This document shows, piece after piece, positions 8,340-17,831 of a DNA stretch of 64,000 nucleotides. The DNA comes from Dethiosulfatarculus sandiegensis (GTDB lineage: Bacteria; Desulfobacterota; Desulfarculia; Desulfarculales; Desulfarculaceae), in assembly GCF_000931935.2 (NCBI RefSeq), contig NZ_AZAC01000056.1, positions 248,001 through 312,000 of the forward strand, read 5' to 3'. Below the pieces are notes generated by a model. It had not been told where the DNA came from. It did no database searches and was given only the letters and a program-made list of their open reading frames with translations. Positions within the stretch are counted from its first letter, which is position 1; every line of letters begins with the position of its first letter. The translations under genes were made by a program, and so were the position numbers.

Positions 8340-10058
8340 TCAATTGCAAAACAACTCCACCCGATTAAAGGCGTTTACATCCACCAGACCCTGGTCTGTG
8401 ATGCGCAGGTCAGGAATCACCGGCAGGGCCACAAAGGAAAGGAGCATAAAGGGTTCTTCCAGGTCGGTGATTTGGCGGGCGCTCAGCCTTAACGCTGCAA
8501 TTGCCTCCAAAACACTTGCCAGGGGCTGGTCGCTCATCAGTCCGGCCAGGGACAGGGGCAGCTCGGCCAGCACCTTGTCGCCAAGGGCCACTACCAGGCC
8601 GCCCTGCATTTGGGCAACCCTTTGGGCGGCTGTTAACATGGACTTAGCATCTGCCCCTGCCACAATCAGGTTGTGGCTGTCATGGGCCACTGAACCGGCC
8701 AGAGCGCCCTTTTTAAGGCCCAGTCCCTTGATAAGGCCGTTGCCGACCCTGCCCGAGGCCTGGTGCCTCTCCACCACAGCCAACAGGGCCAAGTCCTGCT
8801 CCGGGGCGGCCGTCAGCCGTCCCCGGGCCTGGGGAGCGGGGACTATAAGCTCCCTGGTCAGAAGCTGGCCGGGTGTCAATTCCAGGGCCCTGGCCCGGTT
8901 TCCCTTCACCAGGGGAGTAAAGGACTCCTTTTGCAGATTCCCGATATTAACGGTTTGCCTGGCGGCATCGTCAAAAGCCGGTGACTTGAATTCAAGGGCC
9001 TCGCCGGAGTTGGCCACCATGCGGCCTTTTTTGAAGACCATTTCAACCTTGAAACCGCTTAAGTCATGCACCAGGGCCAGGTCGGCCTGATAGCCCGGGG
9101 CCAGGGCTCCCCTTCGTTTCAGCCCGAAACGGCGGGCCGTATTAAAGCTCACCATGCTGAGTGCGGTCATGGGGTCCAGGCCGTGGGATACGGCCAGGCG
9201 CAAAAGGGCGTCCATATGGCCTTCATGGGCCAGTTCGTCAGGGTGACGGTCGTCGGTGACCATAAGGCAGCGGCGTTCGGTGCGGGGAGTGACCAGGGGC
9301 AGGAGATCCAACAGGTTTTTGGCCCCCGTGCCCTGGCGCAACATGATCCACATTCCCCGGGCGAGCTTTTCCCGGGCTTCCTCAATGGTGCTGCATTCAT
9401 GGTCACTGGCTGGACCGGCCGCACAATAGGCGTTAAGGTCCGCTCCGCTTAAAAAGGGCGCATGTCCGTCAATGGGCATGTCACCAAAGGCAGCCAGCTT
9501 ATCCATAACCCCCTGGTCCGTGTTGAGTACTCCGGGGAAGTTCATCATTTCGGCCAGGCCGATGATCTCCGGGAAACGGCGCAACCGAGCCAAATCCCCG
9601 GCCGTGAGTTCAGCTCCCGAAGTCTCCAGATGAGTGGCCGGAACACAGGATGGAGCCTCAAAAAGAAATTCAACCGGCAACCCCCTGGCCGCCATGATCA
9701 TGGCCTCCACCCCCCGGGATCCCATTACATTTGCTATTTCATGTGGATCGGCAAATACAGTGGAGGTTCCATGGGGGCAGACAGCCCTGGCCAGCTCGGC
9801 GGGGCTCAACATGGTTGATTCCACATGCATGTGGCCGTCCATGAATCCGGGGCAGACAAAAAGACCGTTTAGGTTAATTTCACGCTTTCCCTTATATGAG
9901 CCGATTCCGGCGATAAACCCTTGTTCCAGGGCCAGATCGGCCCTTTCCAGGCTGTCGGTGAAGAGGTTAACCAGGTTTCCGTTTTTCAGGACCAGTTCAG
10001 CGGGTCTTTTCCCGGCGGCCGCTTCGGTCAGGGCTTGAAGGCTCAAGGGTGCGGGCAT
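8340..10058 (-). CDS. ade: adenine deaminase
   Basis: This amidohydrolase converts adenine to hypoxanthine and ammonia in purine salvage. The 572-residue product shows the metal-site motif GFMDGHMHVEST (residues ~75-86), VFADPHEIANVMG, TDDRHPDELAHEGH, and the C-terminal domain with SVAHDSHNLIVAG, all typical of the Ade family. I chose the ATG at 10058 because GGGAG lies 8 bases ahead and because an upstream open frame ends two bases before it; an earlier in-frame ATG at 10085 has no ribosome-binding site. The genes around it form one minus-strand operon, although a functional link between the members is not obvious. Confidence 0.93.
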   Translation of the reverse strand: MPAPLSLQALTEAAAGKRPAELVLKNGNLVNLFTDSLERADLALEQGFIAGIGSYKGKREINLNGLFVCPGFMDGHMHVESTMLSPAELARAVCPHGTSTVFADPHEIANVMGSRGVEAMIMAARGLPVEFLFEAPSCVPATHLETSGAELTAGDLARLRRFPEIIGLAEMMNFPGVLNTDQGVMDKLAAFGDMPIDGHAPFLSGADLNAYCAAGPASDHECSTIEEAREKLARGMWIMLRQGTGAKNLLDLLPLVTPRTERRCLMVTDDRHPDELAHEGHMDALLRLAVSHGLDPMTALSMVSFNTARRFGLKRRGALAPGYQADLALVHDLSGFKVEMVFKKGRMVANSGEALEFKSPAFDDAARQTVNIGNLQKESFTPLVKGNRARALELTPGQLLTRELIVPAPQARGRLTAAPEQDLALLAVVERHQASGRVGNGLIKGLGLKKGALAGSVAHDSHNLIVAGADAKSMLTAAQRVAQMQGGLVVALGDKVLAELPLSLAGLMSDQPLASVLEAIAALRLSARQITDLEEPFMLLSFVALPVIPDLRITDQGLVDVNAFNRVELFCN

Positions 10059-10060
10059 TT

Positions 10061-10408
10061 TTAAATCTCCCAAAACGCGGCCCATATGCCGCGTTGGTTT
10101 TTATGATGATAGCCGGCCCGGTTGGCCGGAGGACAAAAAAGGGCCTGGTCAAGGCCCAAGGGAGCCTTTGCCTGGTTTGTGTCAAAAGCCAGGGCCAGGC
10201 GTATCTCCCAGCCCCTTTTGCCCAGAGAGACCCAAAGGGGGCCACTGACGGGGATGAGGCTTATGGCGCTGAATGCCTGTACAGCGGCCAGCAATATGGC
10301 CGAACCGAGGTTTTGCTCCAGGTTGAGTTCCATGATTCCGGCTTTGGTCCGGCTCTGCATTGCATCTATGCATTTTAACTTTGGTGAAACTTCAAATTCA
10401 ACGGCCAT
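10061..10408 (-). CDS. small hypothetical protein between the kinase and ade genes
   Basis: I do not recognise this 115-residue product. The case for a real gene is positional: its ATG overlaps the stop of the upstream kinase gene (ATGGCCGTTGA) and its stop lies only two bases before the ade start, so it exactly fills what would otherwise be a ~340-base hole in a tight operon. Codon use is rich in GCC, GGC and CTG like its neighbours. The middle (LGSAILLAAVQAFSAISLIP) is moderately hydrophobic but is not a clear membrane segment. No ribosome-binding site is obvious, so coupling would be needed. It could still be a non-coding spacer. Confidence 0.5.
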   Translation of the reverse strand: MAVEFEVSPKLKCIDAMQSRTKAGIMELNLEQNLGSAILLAAVQAFSAISLIPVSGPLWVSLGKRGWEIRLALAFDTNQAKAPLGLDQALFCPPANRAGYHHKNQRGIWAAFWEI

Positions 10409-12038
10409 GGCCCATTTCCGTGAGTTTGTCCAACATTCGGTTCAGCTTTTCCTGTTCCGGCATGCCGCCATCCAGTTTGAACAGGTTTTGTTCAAGCAGG
10501 TGCGAAGTTTTCTCAAAGGAGCTTATCTGCCGGTCAAGTAATTCAAGCCTGCCGTCGCTTACAGTGCGCGCCTTGGCCTGTCTTTTGGCCAGGCGTTTTT
10601 CCAGAACCGGCCTCCGGGCCCATACCTCCACAAAAAGGGGAGTGGCTCCTGTTTTTCGGGCCAACTCAAGCATGGTCTCCCGGTGTCCGGCCCGGCTGAA
10701 AGAAGCGTCCAGTATAACGCTTTGACCCATGGCCAGGTGAGGTTCAGCCCAGTGGGCCAGAGCCTGATAGGTCTTTTCCGTGGCCAGGGGATCGTAAAGT
10801 CCCCGGCCCCAGTTGTCGTAATGTCTTTCATCAACCGCTATGCCAGCGGTTTTTTTGCGCATCCGGTCGCTGTTTTCATGGGGCCAGCCCAGGTGCCCGG
10901 CCAGGAGTTTAGCCATATAACTTTTACCCGAAGCCATCAACCCCATGAAGCATACCAGGAAATACGGCGGCTCGTTTTGGGCGTATTGGGCCGCCAGGCG
11001 AAAATAGGCCCTGGCCTTGGCCAGATCAGTGAACTTCTGTTCCGGTGGGACCTCCTGGTCTTCAAAAGTGAAGCCATGAATCTTGGCTCTTACAACCGCC
11101 CGATAGCACATGTAAAAATTAATGATTTTAAGTAGGTCCCGATCACCGCCGGTTCTCACGTAATGCTTCAGCAACAGGCGGGTCAAGTTGGCTTTTTGAT
11201 GGAAGTCCAGGTCCATGGCCAGGAAGGCCAGGTCGCAGGCCGCATCCTGGTAGCGGAACCTTTCATTAAATTCAATACAGTCAAAAATTATGGGGTCCCG
11301 GTCTGGGGGCAGGACAATATTCCCTGAATGCAGGTCCCCGTGGCCGTCTACAATATGGCCCTTATCCACCCTTTGCTTGAACAGGTCTTGGTTCTGCTCC
11401 ATAAATCCGTAACTGTAATCCTTGACTGCCTGCCATCTGGGGCGGGATGCCGTCACCCCCAGGTGGGGTTCGGTCTGGCGAAAATTTTCCTCCACATTGA
11501 TCCGAACCTGTTCCAGACGCCCGAAAAAATCAACCTTGGAAGACTGCCCCTGGGAAGAGTGGAACCTGGCTGTTTTTTGGCCCAGGCTTATTATGTCCTG
11601 CTCAGTCACCTGGTCCGCTTCCAAAAGGCGGTCCATGAGCCTTGATTGATCCATCTCCTTCATTTGTACACAGGGTTCCAGCACATCTTGCCGGTCCACC
11701 TTTTCAAGCGGCAAAAGGGAGAGCCCCTTTTCGGATTTTGCAACCGCCATGACCTGCAGATAGATTTCCGGAGCAAGGCGGCGGTTTAGCTCCACCTCCT
11801 TAAGGCAGAAATGAATCCGGTTTTCCAAAGTGGAAAAATCGACAAAACCCAGGTCAAGGGGTTTTTTGATCTTGTAGACCAGGCCGCCGGTAAGGAAAAT
11901 GTGGCTTAAATGGGTCTGTAAATGGTCTAATTGCAGAACCTTATGGGGATAAAAAGCCGGATCCCCAAAAGCCCGGATAATTTTTCTATGGTTTTCAGCC
12001 ATGACAATGATCCGTTCTGATGGCCCTTTTATCCTCAT
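10398..12038 (-). CDS. aminoglycoside-phosphotransferase-like kinase fused to a P-loop ATPase/kinase domain
   Basis: The product is a 546-residue two-domain protein. The N-terminal ~340 residues look like an APH/choline-kinase-type fold, with the catalytic loop HGDLHSGNI (~residue 233) and the metal-binding FDCIEF. The C-terminal ~190 residues form an AAA_33-type P-loop kinase with Walker A GLMASGKS (~365-373) and the downstream VILDASFSRAGHRE. Similar fusions are widespread and annotated as bifunctional aminoglycoside phosphotransferase/ATP-binding protein, but the substrate is unknown and resistance should not be assumed. The start could be ATG 12038 or ATG 12002; neither has a strong ribosome-binding site. 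It is the first gene of the minus-strand operon and is divergent from tamA. Confidence 0.85.
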   Translation of the reverse strand: MRIKGPSERIIVMAENHRKIIRAFGDPAFYPHKVLQLDHLQTHLSHIFLTGGLVYKIKKPLDLGFVDFSTLENRIHFCLKEVELNRRLAPEIYLQVMAVAKSEKGLSLLPLEKVDRQDVLEPCVQMKEMDQSRLMDRLLEADQVTEQDIISLGQKTARFHSSQGQSSKVDFFGRLEQVRINVEENFRQTEPHLGVTASRPRWQAVKDYSYGFMEQNQDLFKQRVDKGHIVDGHGDLHSGNIVLPPDRDPIIFDCIEFNERFRYQDAACDLAFLAMDLDFHQKANLTRLLLKHYVRTGGDRDLLKIINFYMCYRAVVRAKIHGFTFEDQEVPPEQKFTDLAKARAYFRLAAQYAQNEPPYFLVCFMGLMASGKSYMAKLLAGHLGWPHENSDRMRKKTAGIAVDERHYDNWGRGLYDPLATEKTYQALAHWAEPHLAMGQSVILDASFSRAGHRETMLELARKTGATPLFVEVWARRPVLEKRLAKRQAKARTVSDGRLELLDRQISSFEKTSHLLEQNLFKLDGGMPEQEKLNRMLDKLTEMGHGR

Positions 12039-12068
12039 TTGGAGAGAAAACTTGCCTGATCAAGTAAA

Positions 12069-12084
12069 ATAGCCTAAGGCAATA
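12069..12084. repeat. 16-bp motif upstream of tamA, repeated inverted at 20459
   Basis: ATAGCCTAAGGCAATA, a short dyad built on GCCT-N-AGGC, lies in the gap between the divergent kinase gene and tamA. The exact reverse complement occurs at 20459-20474 upstream of the sigma-54 regulator gene. One 16-base coincidence is expected by chance in a window of this size, so a shared operator is only a suggestion. Confidence 0.3.
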
Positions 12085-12116
12085 TCTATGACCCGCATTT
12101 TTTATGTGTTTCTCCA

Positions 12117-13997
12117 ATGTTCAAGGATACGGTTTTTTGGGACGACTACTTTGCAAATGAAACTGCCATGTCATTAAGATACCGCATTTTCTCAGCCGTT
12201 TTCACGGTCTGTTTTTTGCTGCTGCTCAACTCCCCGGTTTCATGGGCCGACAATGACCCCTGGCGGGTGAAGTCTGTTGTTTTTAAGGGATTTGACAATA
12301 TCTCCCCCTCCAGCGCCTCCGAGGTGATGGAAACCAAGGCTCCGGGCGGTCTTGGCTTTCGCCAAGGGGAGGTCTTTGACCCCCTGGCCGTGGACAGGGA
12401 TAAGGATCGCCTCCTGGAGCTGTATCAGGAGTATGGATTTTTTCAAGTCAAGCTTACCACCAAGGTGGAAAAGGACCCGGCCACCCGCAAGGTCACCGTC
12501 ACCTTTGAGTCTCATGAAAACCAGCCCGCCCGCATCAGGAATATCAGGCTTGAATTTCCCAATGAGGAGCAGGCCAAAATATGGCGCGAAAAACTTTTGG
12601 CCAAGGCGGTTATAAAAAAGGGCAAGCGGTTTGTTCTGGATAACTACCGCAAGAGCAAAGATGAACTTTCCAGTGTGATGAGTGATGAAGCCCACCCCAT
12701 GAATAAGGTTAAGGGGCAGGTGCTGGTTCAGCCCGACCGGCTTCATGCGGATATAATTTTTCGCATTACTCCGGGGCCCAAGGTGTATTTTGGCCCCACC
12801 AGGGTCACAGGCAATCAAAATGTAAGAGAAGGCATTATTAAACGCCTCTTGGCTTATGAGGAGGGTGAACCCTTTTCCCTGAGCCTTTTGCGCAAGAGCC
12901 AAAGCAGGCTTTTGGATACCGGCTTTTTTAACTCGGTTAGCTTAAAGCCGCGTTACAGGAAAATGAAAGGGGAGAAGGCCCCCATCTGGCTTGAGGTGCA
13001 CGAGAGAAAGCCGCACAGTTTTCGGTTTGGCCTGGGCTGGGGCACCGAGGAGAGTGTCAGGGTGCGCCTTTCCCAAATGAATCGGGACCCCTTTGACCTG
13101 GGCGACACCCTTTCCCTGGAGGCCAAGATCAGCAGCCTGTACGAGGGTGCGGTGGCCCGCTGGAAGGTGCCTCATATATCGGGCTGGAACTATCATTTTG
13201 GCCTTTCCGGCGGTGTGGAGCAAAAAGACGATGAGGCCTTTAATCATCGCCGGTATTTTATCTCCCCGGTTTTGGAGTATAAGCCTTCTGAAAGGTATTC
13301 GTTTTTTCTGGGATACAATGCGGAAATAGATCGAATGCTGGACCTTAAGGCGGCTGTCCCCGATCCTGTTTATGAGGACCAGGCCTTTTACATTGCCTCC
13401 ATCCCCCTGGGGGTCAAATACGATGCCAGAGATTCCGTTCTGAACCCCACCAAGGGATTTTTACTGCGCCTGGAGGTGGAAACCGCCTTAAAGGCCCTTA
13501 ACTCGGATTTGGGCTTTGTGCGCCCCTTAGCCGAGTTCAGTTATATTCATCCCCTTAAACGCCCCAAGCGATGGTCCCTGGCCACCAGAATACAGGCAGG
13601 AGCTGTTTTTTCCCTGCTGGATGATGAGCGAATCCCTTTGGTGAGGCGATTTTTTCCGGGTGGAGCCAACAGTGTGCGCGGTTTCCCTTATCAGTCCCTG
13701 GGACCCTTGGATTCGGCAGGTAAACCCCTTGGCGGAGAGGTCATGTTTGTCTCCAACTGGGAGGTGCGTTTCCCGGTTTACAAGGAGCTGGGAGGGGTGC
13801 TTTTTGTGGATGCGGGCAATGCCTGGGAGAATGTCGACACCGGGATCGGGTCTTTGCGTTTTACCGCCGGATTCGGGTTGCGTTACGAAACCCCGGTGGG
13901 GCCATTGCGTATGGATGTGGGATATCAGCTCAATCCTCCGGAAGACTCCCCCATCAGCCGTTACCAGTTTTACCTCAGTGTTGGGCAGGCCTTTTGA
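12117..13997 (+). CDS. tamA: TamA/BamA-type outer-membrane protein (Omp85 family)
   Basis: This Omp85 protein is a 626-residue beta-barrel with N-terminal POTRA domains; TamA works with TamB in outer-membrane biogenesis. A signal peptide is visible (FSAVFTVCFLLLLNSPVSWA), best placed if translation starts at ATG 12168; ATG 12117 is in frame and gives 17 more residues. Residues ~35-310 hold POTRA-like repeats and ~320-626 the barrel, with the conserved FFPGGANSVRGF loop motif and a terminal phenylalanine typical of the barrel-insertion signal. tamB overlaps directly downstream, which favours TamA over BamA. Confidence 0.9.
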   Translation: MFKDTVFWDDYFANETAMSLRYRIFSAVFTVCFLLLLNSPVSWADNDPWRVKSVVFKGFDNISPSSASEVMETKAPGGLGFRQGEVFDPLAVDRDKDRLLELYQEYGFFQVKLTTKVEKDPATRKVTVTFESHENQPARIRNIRLEFPNEEQAKIWREKLLAKAVIKKGKRFVLDNYRKSKDELSSVMSDEAHPMNKVKGQVLVQPDRLHADIIFRITPGPKVYFGPTRVTGNQNVREGIIKRLLAYEEGEPFSLSLLRKSQSRLLDTGFFNSVSLKPRYRKMKGEKAPIWLEVHERKPHSFRFGLGWGTEESVRVRLSQMNRDPFDLGDTLSLEAKISSLYEGAVARWKVPHISGWNYHFGLSGGVEQKDDEAFNHRRYFISPVLEYKPSERYSFFLGYNAEIDRMLDLKAAVPDPVYEDQAFYIASIPLGVKYDARDSVLNPTKGFLLRLEVETALKALNSDLGFVRPLAEFSYIHPLKRPKRWSLATRIQAGAVFSLLDDERIPLVRRFFPGGANSVRGFPYQSLGPLDSAGKPLGGEVMFVSNWEVRFPVYKELGGVLFVDAGNAWENVDTGIGSLRFTAGFGLRYETPVGPLRMDVGYQLNPPEDSPISRYQFYLSVGQAF

Positions 13998-16900
13998 TGG
14001 CTAAGGTTTTTTTGAAATGTGCCGGCTGCGCGGCCTGGATTCTGGCAGGTTTGGGTCTTCTGTGGGCTGTGTTATGCATTTTGGTGCTGGTGGCCAGTCA
14101 CAGCGAGGTTGTGCGCGACTGGGCGCTCACCAAGGCCCGCACCGGGCTGGCTGAGGCCGGGTTTGAGCTTAGGGTGGATTCTGTAGAAGGCGTCCTGGCC
14201 GGAGAACTGAAGGTCCATGGTTTTTCCCTGAAAGGCCCTGCCGGAAAAGAGATGCTGAGCGCAAAAGACCTTAGCCTGGAGTTGAGCCTTATCAGGCTTC
14301 TTGGAGGCAGGATTTACGTAAAAGAGGTCAGCTTAACCGAGCCGGTTGTCCATTGGCCCTTTCCCGAGACAAAACAAGACGACACAAGCGACGGCGGTTT
14401 TGCCCTGGGACTCAGCATCAGGCGCTTTGAACTGATAAGAGGCGCTTTTTTAACTTCCGGGGGGCTGGGCCCCCTGTTGGAAGCCCGGTCTGTGAATGCC
14501 GTTGGTTCTTTTCGCTTGGATGCCAGGGGGCCTTTGTTAAAGGCGGAAGACCTGGAGCTTCAGGCCAGGATGGACCAGGGCCTGGGCTGGATTGGCGGAA
14601 AGATAAAGGGAACATGGCAGGATGAAAAGGTTGTTCTAAACCAATTTGAGCTGCAAAAAGGGGAAAATCGGATTAAGGGCGCCGGCTCTTTAGGTTGGGA
14701 AAAGGAGTTTGCCTGGCAAGCCAAGGCCAGGGCTTGGATAAAACAGGTAAAGGACCTGCCCTTTACCTGGCCTGGACCCGTTTTGCCGGATTCACCCCTT
14801 CAGCTTGATTTCAATCTTGACGGTGATACGGAAAAATGCCGGACTGTGGCCAAGATAACCAGGCCGGGTCAGGAGATGGGCCTTAAGGGAGAGCTTTGGT
14901 TTGAAGGATTTAAAGGCTCCTTAAAGGCGGAATTAAAGGATTTGGATCTCAAGTCCTGGGGGTTCAGCCCCCGGCAGGTTTCCTTGACCGGGAAAACTGA
15001 TCTTTCTTTTTCCGGCCTGCCCCTTGAGCCGGGGTCCTCATCTAGTCTTTCCGCAGAGTTGAGTAGGTTCTCAGTCCCCGGTTATCTGGAGACCACGGTT
15101 TTGCTTGAGGCCTCGCTTTCCCAAGCTAAGCTGGAACTGACCCGGCTTATGCTCAAGGGAGAATGGGGCAAGCTCGTTGCCCGGGGCCGGGCCGGATTGG
15201 CTGTTGCGGGCAAAGAAGATCCCTTGTCTGAAGTAAGGTTGAGGATTGATTTTACTGAATTGACTGCGCCGGAAAATTTGGCTTCACATCTGCCGGATTG
15301 GCTGAGCCAGGCCCGTTTAAACGGTTCCGCCCAGGTGGAGGGCGCTTGGAAGAACCTGGCCTGGGACCTTAAGCTGGGTCCTTCCCATTTCCGCCCGGGA
15401 GTAGAGGTTGGAGAACTGATCGCAAGCGGCGCCGTGGCCAAGGGTGCCTGGCAGGTGAACAGGGTCTCTGTACAGGGTGATTGGGGCCAGGTCAAGGCAA
15501 GTGGGCGTTTGAACCAAAATGGGGCGGAGATGGATTTTGATCTTGCCATCCCCAGCACCAGAACCCTTGAACCCTTTTTCAAGGCCTACAGAATCGAACC
15601 GCCCGAGGTTCAGGCCCAGAACATGAAACTGAAAGGCCGGATTTCCGGCCCATGGTCCGGGCCTGATTTAAGCTGCGCGGGCGAAGTCGACAACCTGGAG
15701 GCGTTCAATCGTTTTGTGACTCGGGGAGTTTTGCGCCTGGATGCCCAAAAGTTGGGCCCCCGACCCACCGGCAACCTGCAAATCACTCTTTTAGACACCA
15801 TTGAGGGTGATCTTTTCTGGAACTCCATTGAACTCAAGGCCGACTTTACCCCTGACGGCGGGTCGGCCAATTTGAGGGGAGTCTGCGAAGTCGGTGAAAT
15901 TTCATTTGATATCTCATCTGCCACGCCGTTAAAGATAGAACGACCCTACCGCCTCAGCCGGATGACAATAAAACCCCACACCCTTGATGCCTGGCATCAG
16001 TCCGGTGAGGCCGAGATCAGGTGGCAACCAAGCGGCCTCGTCTTCAAGAACTTTAGCCTTAGCCAGGGAGAACAGTCATTGACCCTTTCCGGGACTTTGC
16101 TGCCGGATAAAAGCCTTGACGCAAAATTAAGTATAAAGAATTTCAGGCCGACTCCCTGGATTCCCCAAAGACACCTGCCCGAATCCGCCCGTTTGTGGAC
16201 GGAAGTGGGCCTGGCGGGCACTTTGGCCAAACCCGTTATTAATTTGAACGGGCGGCTGGACCGGCTTAAGTGGGATGATTTGGACCCGGCCACTCTTGAG
16301 TTCAAGGGGGGCTATGATCAAAAGGGGTTCAGGTTGAAGGGCAGGGTTCTTTTGGGTGATAAAAAGGCCTTTGCCTGGCGCGCAACCTGGGATGCCGGTC
16401 TTGGCCTCGACCCCCTGGATCTGGATCCGGGAGACGGGGCCCTGGATATCAGGGCCACGGCCCAAAATTTGCCTTTGGTCCTTTTGGACCCCCTGGTTGA
16501 TGAATATGTGGCCTTGGGCGGATATGTGAACTTGGATTTCAGGGCAAGCGGGCCTTGGCACAGCCCCCTGGCCGAGGGCTCTTTAAAGTTTGAAAAGGCA
16601 AGGGTCATGATAAGGGCCACCGGCCAGAATTTTGAAGATATAACCGGTTCCATTGAGTTTTATAACAGACGCCTCAAGATTAAGAAGCTTAAGGTCAAAA
16701 GTAAAGGCGAGCTGACCTTGAATGGAACCTGGGATCTGCCTTCTGGAAAAAAAACGGAGGGTTTTGATCTCGACTTAAAGGCCAGGGACTTCAAGGCCTC
16801 GCTCGGGGCGGTTGGCGAGGTGTTTCTAAACTTGGACCTGGCTCTTTCCGGTGACATGAATTCTCCCAAGGTGAGCGGTGAGGTCATGCCCTTGAATGCC

Positions 16901-17746
16901 AATATTAGGCTGGGGATGGCCCCCCCGCCGGACCTTAAGGAAGTGGTTTTGCTTAAACCGCAACAGAAACCGCCGCCAATCCAGACAAAGGATCCTTCCC
17001 TTGTCTGGAATCCAAAGGGATTTTTGGGCGGGTTGTCTCTTTCCGTTAGGGTCAAACCGCCGGACATCCCCGAGATAACCCTGGGAAACCTGGGTTGGGT
17101 GAGGCTGAAGGGCGGGATGCGCCTGGAGAAGAAGCCCGGAAAACCTTTGCGCTACTTTGATAAAATCAGCGCCACCAGAGGCGCATTCATCATACAGGGA
17201 AAGAGGTTTGTGGTGAACCGGGCCGAACTGAATTTCGCGGGGAAAAACGAGCCCGATCCCAACCTTGAAGGACAGGCCAAGATCACCGTGGGCCAGACGC
17301 TTATCTATATAACCATTTTGGGGACCATGCTCGATCCCCAATATCAGCTCAGCTCCCAGCCGCCCATGAGCGAGACCGATATTTTGAGCACCATTATTTT
17401 CGGGCGACCGGCAAATTCGCTTAACAGCGGTGAATCCAGGGAGCTGACCGCCCAGGCTCTGGCTCTTTTAGGCTCCCAGGGAGCCAAGGAGATAAAGGAT
17501 CTGGTGGGGGATCAGTTTGCCCCGGACGTGGTGACAGTGCATGACGGGGCCCAGAGCGGCTCCTCACTGGAGGCGGGGAAATACCTTAGCAGCGATCTTT
17601 ATCTGCGCTATCGCCATAACCTGGGCCAACAGGGCGGGGATAACGTGGGCATTGAGTATCGCCTGAATCATTGGCTCTCTTTGGAAAGCCAGGTCGGCAC
17701 CACCAGGGACAGCGGTGTGGATGTCATCCTTAACTGGGATTTTTAG
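13997..17746 (+). CDS. tamB: TamB-type translocation/assembly protein (DUF490)
   Basis: TamB spans the periplasm from the inner membrane to TamA and is linked to outer-membrane assembly and anterograde phospholipid transport. The ~1249-residue product has one N-terminal membrane anchor (ILAGLGLLWAVLCILVLVA), a long region of amphipathic beta-strand repeats, and a C-terminal DUF490 domain (~900-1249) with the ETDILSTIIFGRP motif, ending in aspartate-phenylalanine like a TamA-docking strand. The ATG at 13997 overlaps the tamA stop (TGATG), so the pair is translationally coupled. A TTG three bases earlier is also in frame. The length is normal for this variable family. Confidence 0.92.
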   Translation: MAKVFLKCAGCAAWILAGLGLLWAVLCILVLVASHSEVVRDWALTKARTGLAEAGFELRVDSVEGVLAGELKVHGFSLKGPAGKEMLSAKDLSLELSLIRLLGGRIYVKEVSLTEPVVHWPFPETKQDDTSDGGFALGLSIRRFELIRGAFLTSGGLGPLLEARSVNAVGSFRLDARGPLLKAEDLELQARMDQGLGWIGGKIKGTWQDEKVVLNQFELQKGENRIKGAGSLGWEKEFAWQAKARAWIKQVKDLPFTWPGPVLPDSPLQLDFNLDGDTEKCRTVAKITRPGQEMGLKGELWFEGFKGSLKAELKDLDLKSWGFSPRQVSLTGKTDLSFSGLPLEPGSSSSLSAELSRFSVPGYLETTVLLEASLSQAKLELTRLMLKGEWGKLVARGRAGLAVAGKEDPLSEVRLRIDFTELTAPENLASHLPDWLSQARLNGSAQVEGAWKNLAWDLKLGPSHFRPGVEVGELIASGAVAKGAWQVNRVSVQGDWGQVKASGRLNQNGAEMDFDLAIPSTRTLEPFFKAYRIEPPEVQAQNMKLKGRISGPWSGPDLSCAGEVDNLEAFNRFVTRGVLRLDAQKLGPRPTGNLQITLLDTIEGDLFWNSIELKADFTPDGGSANLRGVCEVGEISFDISSATPLKIERPYRLSRMTIKPHTLDAWHQSGEAEIRWQPSGLVFKNFSLSQGEQSLTLSGTLLPDKSLDAKLSIKNFRPTPWIPQRHLPESARLWTEVGLAGTLAKPVINLNGRLDRLKWDDLDPATLEFKGGYDQKGFRLKGRVLLGDKKAFAWRATWDAGLGLDPLDLDPGDGALDIRATAQNLPLVLLDPLVDEYVALGGYVNLDFRASGPWHSPLAEGSLKFEKARVMIRATGQNFEDITGSIEFYNRRLKIKKLKVKSKGELTLNGTWDLPSGKKTEGFDLDLKARDFKASLGAVGEVFLNLDLALSGDMNSPKVSGEVMPLNANIRLGMAPPPDLKEVVLLKPQQKPPPIQTKDPSLVWNPKGFLGGLSLSVRVKPPDIPEITLGNLGWVRLKGGMRLEKKPGKPLRYFDKISATRGAFIIQGKRFVVNRAELNFAGKNEPDPNLEGQAKITVGQTLIYITILGTMLDPQYQLSSQPPMSETDILSTIIFGRPANSLNSGESRELTAQALALLGSQGAKEIKDLVGDQFAPDVVTVHDGAQSGSSLEAGKYLSSDLYLRYRHNLGQQGGDNVGIEYRLNHWLSLESQVGTTRDSGVDVILNWDF

Positions 17747-17773
17747 GTCGTAAATTAAAGATAATTATCTGAA

Positions 17774-17802
17774 AAAAGGTCGGGAGGCTGTGAAGCCTCC
17801 CG
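17774..17802 (-). terminator. intrinsic terminator for the minus-strand kinase-BON gene
   Basis: CGGGAGGCT (17781-17789) pairs with AGCCTCCCG (17794-17802) around a 4-base loop. Read on the minus strand it is followed by a run of six T (17774-17779). On the plus strand no T-run follows, so tamB may end less cleanly here. Confidence 0.75.
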
Positions 17803-17831
17803 GTAAACTTCAATATTGGTAATTTCCCCGT

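Noticed and set aside
10398-12038. Antibiotic (aminoglycoside) resistance gene.
   Set aside because: The APH-like fold is fused to an AAA_33-type kinase domain as in widespread housekeeping proteins of unknown substrate; nothing points to resistance.
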